Shown one piece after another: positions 31,950-39,060 of a stretch of 46,346 nucleotides of DNA. The notes beneath the pieces are model-generated. The model was not told the DNA's origin, made no database searches, and saw only the letters and a program-made list of their open reading frames with translations. Every line of letters starts with the position of its first letter. The first letter of the stretch is position 1. Source of the stretch: Streptomyces sp. SID4985 (GTDB lineage: Bacteria; Actinomycetota; Actinomycetes; Streptomycetales; Streptomycetaceae). The stretch spans positions 1 through 46,346 of the forward strand of contig NZ_WWIR01000696.1 of the NCBI RefSeq assembly GCF_009863025.1, read 5' to 3'. Both the position numbers and the translations under genes were made by a program.

Positions 31950-32388
31950 AACTGATCACACCCTTGGTTCGGTCGGCGCTCCGGGCCCGGAGGCACCGCC
32001 CTGCGCACCTCCGCCAGAACCATCGTGCCACCAACGGGCCCCAGGTATGCGGCCGCTGACAGGTTGTCGGACATCCGTCCGTCCCGGACGATCCTCCGCG
32101 TGATGGTTCGGCACACCGTGCCCGCTCAACCGGGAAATAAAACAACCGAGTTGGTTTCACTATCCACACATCGCGTGCGCGGGGAATTCGAATGAGCAAC
32201 GCCAAGGAACTGTATGCCCCCTTTGGTCGGTACGAATCGGGGCATCGGGGGTGAACCAATGACCCGTACGGGAGCACCAGTTCGTGAATCGAGAAGACAA
32301 GTCAGATGAATCCCGGGGTATTTGAAGGCGATATCCCGGAGCCCTCCGCCGGGGCACGCTGTACGGCTCGGTGACGCTGTCGCGGTCG
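31950..32388. other. Intergenic region of low GC with small-ORF and hairpin candidates
   Basis: This 439-bp gap is AT-richer than its surroundings between about 32140 and 32330. It contains a 20-residue plus-strand ORF (ATG 32192, stop 32254) with GGGGA about 6 nt upstream, and a hairpin ATGCCCC (32214-32220) / GGGGCAT (32239-32245). No conserved gene is evident. It follows the end of the HD-domain gene on the minus strand. Confidence 0.4.
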
Positions 32389-32865
32389 TTACCCCGGGAG
32401 CGGGCCCAGTCCGAGGAGCGCGCGCATCCGTGTGTACTTCGCGGTCAGCCGTTCCCGGGTCGCCTCGTCCAGGACGGCGAGCCGGGCCGGGTCGGCGTTG
32501 TGCGCGAGGTCCGCCCGCTTGACCAGCAGGGCGCCCGGGGTGGCGAGAATGCGCTGCGCGTACGCCTCGGGCGGTTCGCCGGGGTGCTTGGTGACGGCTC
32601 GTACGATCGCCTTCGTGCGCGGGGTGAGGGCGGCCGCGGTGAGCCATTCCTCGCTCAGCGCGTCGTCCTCGACGGCGTCGTGGAGCCAGGCGGCGGCGAT
32701 CTGTTCGTCGTCCCCGCCGAGTCGTCGTACGCCCTCCGCGACGGCGGCGAGGTGTTCGGCGTAGGGGCGGCCCGCCTTGTCCGTCTGGCGGGCGTGGGCG
32801 GCGCGGGCCAGGGTCTCGACCTGGGCCGGGGTCAGCGGCTCGTCGGCCGGCGGCTCGTCGTCCAT
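32389..32865 (-). CDS. HD-domain phosphohydrolase, small alarmone hydrolase-like
   Basis: A 158-residue single-domain HD protein. The metal-binding pattern is His38 (YAEHL), His62-Asp63 (WLHDAVEDD), Glu66-Asp67 and Asp119 (VKRADLAHN). The HD, ED and KxADxxxN motifs and their spacing match the (p)ppGpp hydrolase domain of RelA/SpoT and the stand-alone MESH1 enzymes (about 180 residues). The opening AAHARQTDKAGRPYAEHL is also RSH-hydrolase-like. Cleavage of (p)ppGpp to GDP/GTP and pyrophosphate is therefore plausible but unproven; another nucleotide could be the substrate. It begins 9 nt after the stop of the SpoIIE-type phosphatase gene, so the two are co-expressed. Confidence 0.85.
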   Translation of the reverse strand: MDDEPPADEPLTPAQVETLARAAHARQTDKAGRPYAEHLAAVAEGVRRLGGDDEQIAAAWLHDAVEDDALSEEWLTAAALTPRTKAIVRAVTKHPGEPPEAYAQRILATPGALLVKRADLAHNADPARLAVLDEATRERLTAKYTRMRALLGLGPLPG

Positions 32866-32874
32866 GTGTGGGCC

Positions 32875-34044
32875 CTAACGTGAAGTGGCCGATGCCTCGC
32901 GGCAGATGAGCAGCAGGGCGCGGTCGTCGTTGACGTCCTTGGCGACGGCCTCGATGAGGTGCCAGGCGGCGCCGTGGAAGCCGCCCGCGACATAGCGGTC
33001 GGCCTCTCCGGTGAGGCGGTCGATGCCCTCGACGATGTCGCGGTCGGAGGTCTCCACCAGGCCGTCGGTGAAGAGCATCAGCACGTCGCCGGGGCGGAGC
33101 GAGCCCTTGACGGCGTCGAACTGGGCGCCGTCGTACACCCCGAGCAGCGGGCCCTCGGCGGCCTTCTCCTCCCAGCGGCCGTTGCCCGCGCAGAGCTGGA
33201 GGCCGGGCGGATGGCCCGCCGAGTACAGCTCGTAGTCCCCGGAGTCCAGGTCGAGGACGAGGTGGATGGAGGTGGCGAAGCCCTCGTCCCAGTCCTGGCG
33301 CAGCAGGTAGCCGTTGGCGGCGGTCAGGAAGGCGTGCGGGGGAAGCGAGCCGATCAGGCCGCCGAAGGCGCCGGAGAGCAGCAGGGCGCGGGAGCCCGCG
33401 TCCATGCCCTTGCCGGAGACGTCGGTGAGGACGACCTCCAGGGTGCGGCCGCCGTTGGTGCGGGCCGCGACGACGAAGTCGCCGGAGAAGGACTGGCCGC
33501 CGGCCGGGCGCAGGGCCATCTCGTGGTGCCAGCCGCGCGGGAGCTTGGGCAGCTCGCTCTGGGCGCGGATACGTTCGCGCAGGTCGAAGAGCATGGTGCC
33601 GCCGCGCCGCCAGGGCACGCCGACGCGGCTGCGGAACTGCGCGGTGAGCAGCCCGAAGAAGCCGCACGCGGCGACGACGAGGACGACGCCGGGGGTGACT
33701 CTGGAGGGGCCCTCGGTGTACGGCCCGAGGCTCACGGACTCCACGATCAGCGCGGCGGCGGCCGCCGCGTACAGGCCGAGCAGGCTGGCCGGGCGCAGCA
33801 CCAGGCCGCCCGCGATGATGGGCAGGACCAGGGTGGCGGGTGAGCACCAGACCGAGTTGCCCAGTGTCATCGCCATGAGCACGGGAATGGTGACCAGGAG
33901 ACCGACGAGGGCGATCCAGTCGGGGCCGTCGCCGCGGAAGTAGTCCACGGCGCTTCGGCGCAGCGCGACCCGCACCCGGTGCCACTGCATCCTGCACCGG
34001 GCCGTGAACGTCTCGGCCTTCGCGCGCCGCTCTCCTGCTGCCAT
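32875..34044 (-). CDS. Membrane-anchored SpoIIE/RsbU-type PP2C phosphatase
   Basis: A 389-residue protein. A basic N-terminus is followed by four TM helices (about residues 45-150: DWIALVGLLVTIPVLMAMTLG, ATLVLPIIAGGLVL, LLGLYAAAAAALIVESVSLG, VVLVVAACGFFGLLTAQF). A cytoplasmic PP2C-type serine phosphatase domain follows: SGDFVVAA, LTDVSGKGMDAG, LYSAGHPPGL, LMLFTDGLVETSDR, with the metal-binding Asp residues present. Such proteins dephosphorylate anti-anti-sigma factors in partner-switching pathways. No kinase or STAS partner is next to it. Two adjacent 19-bp repeats lie 75-112 bp upstream of the start and may control it. It is first in a two-gene operon with the HD-domain gene. Confidence 0.9.
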   Translation of the reverse strand: MAAGERRAKAETFTARCRMQWHRVRVALRRSAVDYFRGDGPDWIALVGLLVTIPVLMAMTLGNSVWCSPATLVLPIIAGGLVLRPASLLGLYAAAAAALIVESVSLGPYTEGPSRVTPGVVLVVAACGFFGLLTAQFRSRVGVPWRRGGTMLFDLRERIRAQSELPKLPRGWHHEMALRPAGGQSFSGDFVVAARTNGGRTLEVVLTDVSGKGMDAGSRALLLSGAFGGLIGSLPPHAFLTAANGYLLRQDWDEGFATSIHLVLDLDSGDYELYSAGHPPGLQLCAGNGRWEEKAAEGPLLGVYDGAQFDAVKGSLRPGDVLMLFTDGLVETSDRDIVEGIDRLTGEADRYVAGGFHGAAWHLIEAVAKDVNDDRALLLICREASATSR

Positions 34045-34118
34045 CAGTTCGCGACCCTATCCATCGGACCAGCCGCTTGGCACGGGAGGTCCCACTTGTC
34101 CCCCGTGCGAGGCTCCAC

Positions 34119-34156
34119 TTGGTGTTTCAACTACACATTGGCGTTTCAACTACACA
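34119..34156. repeat. Two adjacent 19-bp direct repeats upstream of the phosphatase gene
   Basis: TTGGTGTTTCAACTACACA (34119-34137) is followed without a gap by TTGGCGTTTCAACTACACA (34138-34156), 18 of 19 identical. The 19-bp period puts the copies on nearly the same helix face. They lie 75-112 bp upstream of the minus-strand phosphatase start and resemble a tandem activator or repressor site. Confidence 0.8.
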
Positions 34157-34242
34157 GTGAACGGTACGGAGCGCGTTCGCGCTGCCACCCGGCGGAAATT
34201 GGCCGTTCCGTCATCAACGGGCCCGGCGCGCGGGCGGGTTGC

Positions 34243-35052
34243 TCAGCCCTTCTGGCAGGTGGGGCACCAGAAGAGGTTGCGGGCGGCGAGCCCGGCGGTG
34301 CGGATCTCGGCGGCGCAGATGTGACAGGGCAGGGTGGCCCGGCGGTAGACGTAGACCTCGCCGCCGTGGTCGTCGACGCGGGGCGGGCGGCCCATGGCCT
34401 CGGGGGTGTGTTCGGGGCGCACGGTGTCGATGCGGTTGTTGCGCACGCCCTCGCGCATGAGGTCCACGAGGTCGGCCCAGATCGCGTCCCACTCGGCCGG
34501 GGTGATGTCCCTGCCCGCGCGGTAGGGGTCGATGCCGTGCCGGAAGAGGACCTCGGCCCGGTACACGTTCCCGACGCCCGCGACGACCTTCTGGTCCATG
34601 AGTAGTGCGGCGATCGTCGTACGGCTGCGGCGGACGCGGGCGTAGGCGGCGGCCGGGTCGGCGTCGGCGCGCAGCGGGTCGGGGCCGAGCCGGTCGTGGA
34701 CGGCGCGTTTCTCGTCGTCCGTGATCAGGGCGCAGGTGGTGGGGCCGCGCAGGTCCAGGTACGCGCTGTCGTTCGCCAGGCGCAGCCGGACGGTGTCGGT
34801 GGGCGGCGGCGCGGGGGCCGGGCCGTGGGCGACCTTGCCGAAGAGGCCGAGGTGGATGTGGATCCAGTCGGTGTCGCGGAAGCCGAGGAAGAGGTGCTTG
34901 CCGTGGGCCTCGGTGGCGGTGAGCGCGGCGCCGTCGAGCAGGGCCGCGGCGTCGGCGAATTTGCCCTGCGGGCTGCTCACCCGGGCCGCGGTGCCTTCGA
35001 AGCGCTCGGCGCAGTCCTGCGCCAGGCGGTGGATGGTGTGCCCCTCTGGCAC
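34243..35052 (-). CDS. Nei/Fpg-family DNA glycosylase (endonuclease VIII type)
   Basis: A 269-residue base-excision-repair enzyme. MPEGHTIHR gives the catalytic Pro2 and Glu3 and the Nei-type GHTIHR sequence. The H2TH region contains the conserved MDQKVVAGVGNVYRAEVLF. The C-terminal zinc finger CHIC...CPTC is complete, with the conserved Arg in its hairpin region. It removes oxidised pyrimidines and nicks the abasic site by beta/delta elimination. The sequence fits the actinobacterial Nei family rather than MutM. It lies 131 bp after rpiB across a strong hairpin, so it probably has its own promoter. Confidence 0.93.
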   Translation of the reverse strand: MPEGHTIHRLAQDCAERFEGTAARVSSPQGKFADAAALLDGAALTATEAHGKHLFLGFRDTDWIHIHLGLFGKVAHGPAPAPPPTDTVRLRLANDSAYLDLRGPTTCALITDDEKRAVHDRLGPDPLRADADPAAAYARVRRSRTTIAALLMDQKVVAGVGNVYRAEVLFRHGIDPYRAGRDITPAEWDAIWADLVDLMREGVRNNRIDTVRPEHTPEAMGRPPRVDDHGGEVYVYRRATLPCHICAAEIRTAGLAARNLFWCPTCQKG

Positions 35053-35108
35053 GGCCGGGCGTCCTTCCTGCCAGTCTTCCTGCTGCTGCTCCGCCGGGCG
35101 CCCGGTCC

Positions 35109-35167
35109 CCGTACCCCGGCCGCCCGCCGTGCCCGGGTGACGGGTGCGGCGGGCGGCCGGGGTACGG
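35109..35167 (-). terminator. rpiB terminator, perfect 21-bp stem
   Basis: The arms 35109-35129 and 35147-35167 are exact complements over 21 bp. The 17-nt loop holds an inner CCCG/CGGG stem. It lies 16 nt past the rpiB stop and upstream of the nei-type gene. Confidence 0.85.
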
Positions 35168-35183
35168 CGGGACGGGCCCGGTG

Positions 35184-35669
<486 letters not shown>

Positions 35670-35721
35670 GTACCGAGTGTGACACGCCCGATTCCGGGCA
35701 GCAGCTCCGGGTTCGGTAGGG

Positions 35722-35750
35722 GATATGTGAGCCAGGCCATAGAAGCTCAA
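35722..35750 (-). promoter_or_regulatory. rpiB promoter
   Basis: On the minus strand, -35 TTGAGC (35750-35745), a 17-bp spacer and -10 CATATC (35727-35722). A second CTTGAG motif lies 12 bp upstream of the first. Confidence 0.5.
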
Positions 35751-35816
35751 GAAAGCCTCAAGTAACAATCCGGATTCAGAGGTTCCCGAATTCGTTTCCC
35801 TCGGATTCACTGAACC

Positions 35817-35884
35817 GCCTCGCACACCGCTCGTGCGAGGCCCCGTACTCCGTCGTTTCACGCGACCCCCACGGGTCGTACGGG
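35817..35884 (+). promoter_or_regulatory. Structured leader of the amino-acid permease mRNA
   Basis: A 9-bp hairpin GCCTCGCAC/GTGCGAGGC (35817-35841) is followed by a closing stem CCCGTAC (35842-35848) / GTACGGG (35878-35884) that encloses GTCG/CGAC. It ends 32 nt before the permease start, just upstream of its ribosome site. No known riboswitch class is recognised. Confidence 0.45.
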
Positions 35885-35916
35885 AAATGCACCACAGGCG
35901 CAAAGGAAATCCGTCC

Positions 35917-37341
35917 ATGACCCCTGGTTCGGGACTTCAAGCAGGACTCAAGAACCGCCATCTGTCGATGATCGCGATCGGTGGCGTGATCGGCGCCGGC
36001 CTGTTCGTCGGCTCCAGTTCCGGTATCGCCACGGCGGGCCCCGGCATTCTGCTGTCCTACGCCCTCGTCGGCACCCTCGTCGTCCTCGTGATGCGGATGC
36101 TCGGCGAGATGTCGGCGGCGAATCCGACCTCCGGCTCCTTCTCGGCGCACGCCGACCGGGCGCTGGGCCGCTGGGCGGGCTTCTCGATCGGCTGGCTCTA
36201 CTGGTTCTTCTGGGTCGTCGTCCTCGCCGTCGAGGCGACGGCAGGCGCGGGCATCCTGCACGGCTGGATACCGGCGGTCCCGCAGTGGGCCTGGGCCCTG
36301 ATCGTGATGGCCGTGCTGACGGCCACGAACCTGGTCTCCGTGGGCTCCTACGGCGAGTTCGAGTTCTGGTTCGCCGGGATCAAGGTCGTGGCGATCGGCG
36401 CGTTCATCGTGATCGGCGCGCTGGCCGTGTTCGGCGTGCTGCCGGGCGTGCACAGCGACAAGGCCGGGCTGTCGAACCTGACCGCGCACGGCGGCTTCCT
36501 GCCGCACGGTCCGGGCGCGATCCTCACCGGTGTGCTGCTGGTCGTGTTCTCCTTCATGGGCAGCGAGATCGCCACGCTGGCGGCCGGCGAGTCCGAGGAC
36601 CCGCAGCGCGCGGTCACCAAGTCGACCAACAGCATCATCTGGCGTATCGGTGTCTTCTACCTGGGCTCGATCCTGGTCGTGGTCTCGCTGCTGCCGTGGA
36701 ACGACCCGTCGATCGCGAAGGACGGCTCGTACGTCGCCGCCCTCGGCTCCCTGGGCATCCCGCACGCCGACCAGATCATGCAGTTCATCGTGCTGACCTC
36801 GGTGCTGTCCTGCCTCAACTCGGGCCTGTACACCGCGTCCCGCATGGCGTTCTCGCTCGGTGACCGGGGTGACGCGCCGAAGGCGTTCGCCCGCACCAAC
36901 TCGCGTGGTGTGCCGATGGCGGCCATCCTCGCGTCCGTCGCGTTCGGCTTCCTCGCGGTCTTCTTCAACTACGCCTACCCGAAGACGGTCTTCCTCTTCC
37001 TGGTCAACTCCAGTGGCGCGGTGGCCCTGTTCGTGTGGCTCGTCATCTGCTTCTCGCAGCTCCGCATGCGGAAGATCATCCAGCGCGAGGCGCCGGAGAA
37101 GCTCGTCGTCAAGATGTGGCTGTACCCGTACCTCACCTGGGCGACCGCCGCGCTGATCGTCTTCGTCCTCGGCTACATGCTCACCGACACCAAGGGCGAG
37201 AGCAGCGGCCGCGTCACGGTCCTGCTGTCCCTCGGCGTGGCCGCGGTCGTGATCGCCGTCGCCCTGATCAAGGAGAAGGTCGCCGGCGGGCGTCCGGCTC
37301 CGGCGGTCGAGGAGGAGACGGACAAGGTGGCGGTCGGCTGA
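35917..37341 (+). CDS. Amino-acid permease (APC superfamily, AAT family)
   Basis: A 474-residue transporter with about 12 TM helices. The first helix carries the substrate-site motif GGVIGAGLFVGSSSGIATAGPG, followed by LVMRMLGEMSAANPTSGSFSAHADRALGRWAGF. The conserved ESEDPQRAVTKSTNSI loop and YTASRMAFSLGDRGDAPK complete the AAT signature. It is a proton-coupled importer, probably for a neutral, aromatic or GABA-like amino acid; the exact substrate is not readable. The ATG at 35917 has AAAGGAAAT upstream; an earlier in-frame ATG would start inside the structured leader. The closest relative in the window is 42286-43671. A strong terminator follows. Confidence 0.92.
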   Translation: MTPGSGLQAGLKNRHLSMIAIGGVIGAGLFVGSSSGIATAGPGILLSYALVGTLVVLVMRMLGEMSAANPTSGSFSAHADRALGRWAGFSIGWLYWFFWVVVLAVEATAGAGILHGWIPAVPQWAWALIVMAVLTATNLVSVGSYGEFEFWFAGIKVVAIGAFIVIGALAVFGVLPGVHSDKAGLSNLTAHGGFLPHGPGAILTGVLLVVFSFMGSEIATLAAGESEDPQRAVTKSTNSIIWRIGVFYLGSILVVVSLLPWNDPSIAKDGSYVAALGSLGIPHADQIMQFIVLTSVLSCLNSGLYTASRMAFSLGDRGDAPKAFARTNSRGVPMAAILASVAFGFLAVFFNYAYPKTVFLFLVNSSGAVALFVWLVICFSQLRMRKIIQREAPEKLVVKMWLYPYLTWATAALIVFVLGYMLTDTKGESSGRVTVLLSLGVAAVVIAVALIKEKVAGGRPAPAVEEETDKVAVG

Positions 37342-37366
37342 CGCCGACGGCACCACGAGTGACCTG

Positions 37367-37403
37367 AGAGGGGAGGAGGCCCGCCACGGGCTTCCTCCCC
37401 TCT
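37367..37403 (+). terminator. Terminator after the amino-acid permease
   Basis: A 17-bp stem (37367-37383 with 37387-37403) with one G:U pair and a 3-nt loop CCA, 26 nt past the stop. Confidence 0.85.
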
Positions 37404-38843
37404 GGCGTGCGCGGCTCCGTCCGGAGTGGCGGACGGGGCGAGAAGCGCCCTTGACCTTGTCGTGCTCGAACGAGTCGGCAGGCTCCGCCCCGGCGCCTTG
37501 GCCGCGCGGGCCGCTGCGGCTGCCTGGGGCGAGTGGGCGGAACGCGTCGCCCTGCGGGCCGCTCCACGGACGGTTGGCGGAGCAGTTCGCGGAACGCGCG
37601 GCCGTACTCCGAGAACGGCCGCCTGCTGTGCCGCCCTGTCGCCCCGGGCCCGCACATCCAGGGCAGACTGCTCGGCGGCACGCGTGTTCGCCCACTCCTG
37701 ATCCTCGTCATCGCCGGACAGCGCGGAACGGGCCGCCTCACGCGGCCGCGGACCTTGCGCCCGAGGGCGACGGCAACACCGGCGTCTCCTGCCTGCAGCG
37801 CCAACTCGGCCTGGAAGATGAGGCACTTCGGCGCCGGTTCGACCTGTGCGATGCAGTTGCTCCAACTCGATGGCCTGACCCGCGCACTGGCAGGCCCTCT
37901 CAGGCGACCGCCGCCGCACTGTTGGCGGCGGCGCGACGGGGACGCTCGTACCGCGCGGCAGGAAGCGGTGAGGGCCACGCGGGCCGCGTTGCCTTTCAAG
38001 CTTGAAGCCGTCGGCAAGAATACGCAGGGCGGCCCAAAGCTTGGTGTCTAAAGCGATCCATCGAGATCGACCAGCGGTCAACGCACATATGACGGAAATT
38101 CCGCCGACCGGAGTGCTGCGCAGGAACACGCGGGCGCTTAAGCGAGGGCGCGACAAATTCGCGCCGCAGTCTCATGCCCGTAATGGACATCCGAAGAATC
38201 ACCCGCCCTCACGCCGCCGACGATCGCAGAGAGCATGCGGCAAGAAGGGGCAAACGGACCAATTTCCACATCCCGGATGATTACTCGTGTCACACACACC
38301 TACCCTCCCGCATGACCATTCCAACCCCGCAAGACGTTCATCGAGGATGATCTAAACCCTCACCTACTTGTGAGGTACGCCACTTTCAATAGGGGTGGTT
38401 TGTACGTATTTGCCCTACCCAAACGGCTGGACAAAGATCAATCCTTTGCGATTACATAGCGCAGCCCATGGGGTTCTCGACGGCAGGTCCGGAAACCCAC
38501 TCGGCCGCATCGAAGCGCAAGGTTTGCTCCGTCTGCCCGTTTCCGTACGCGGTGCCGCCGAGTGAACAAGAAGACCGTTAAATCTCCATTCTCGCGGGGG
38601 AACGGAGGACCGTTTTCGGCCAATGGAGGGGGTGGGGAATGCGATCTCGCAAGCCGACCCACCCCGATCACCAGGACGCCCGGTTAAGTCGAAGCCCTGA
38701 ATTACTCTCCCGATTCCGCCGGTCGCGGACAATGACCGGCCCCGTCCCGAGCCCCGGGATATCTGAACATTCCGGGCACCCGACGGAAACGTCGAGAACG
38801 TCGAGAACGTCGAACAGGGACGAACATCGCGCGCCGCGCGCCG
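37404..38843. other. Gene-poor decayed region
   Basis: About 1.44 kb without an intact gene. From 37430 to 38060 the minus strand reads, in shifting frames, as protein-like fragments such as AELALQAGDAGVAVALGRKV and EYGRAFRELLRQ. These resemble the TPR-like tail of a streptomycete helix-turn-helix regulator, but the case is weak. From 38060 to 38640 the DNA is distinctly AT-richer, with a hairpin CCTCAC...GTGAGG near 38359-38375 and no ribosome site or coding pattern. The open frames present are Arg/Pro/Ser-rich and lack coding bias. Confidence 0.5.
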
Positions 38844-38990
38844 GTCACCGGCGAAGGCTTCGACTCCCCGCAGGCCGACAGGCTCCCCTCGGCCCGGGTC
38901 GAGACGACCGCCGGTGTCGAGGAGCACACCCACACCATCGACAGGAACAGCTTCGCCCCCGCGCTCGTGGAGATCCGCACTTCCGCGTAA
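38844..38990 (+). pseudogene. C-terminal remnant of a lost protein-coding gene
   Basis: The 48 codons ending in TAA at 38988-38990 read VTGEGFDSPQADRLPSARVE and continue to end FAPALVEIRTSA. The composition is balanced, the Arg content is low and the third positions are strongly G/C, unlike every other frame in this stretch. Upstream in the same frame the sequence becomes an Arg/Glu repeat with no start codon or ribosome site, so the 5' part is missing. It looks like the last beta-strands of a secreted or glycosidase-like enzyme, which I cannot name. It could instead be a short gene with an unusual start. Confidence 0.45.
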
Positions 38991-39060
38991 CTCCCCCCGC
39001 CCGCCCAGCTGTTCGCCGTCCGGTGTCTCGCCGGACGAAGACCTTTGTCACGAGGAATTC

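Noticed and set aside
38002..38280. A 92-codon plus-strand frame rich in Lys, Arg and His
   Set aside because: No ribosome site, no third-position bias and no recognisable family; probably chance in the AT-richer island.
38415..38933. A 172-codon minus-strand frame
   Set aside because: Low complexity (Ser-Thr-Phe repeats, Gly/Arg) and no start signal; it overlaps the better-supported plus-strand remnant.
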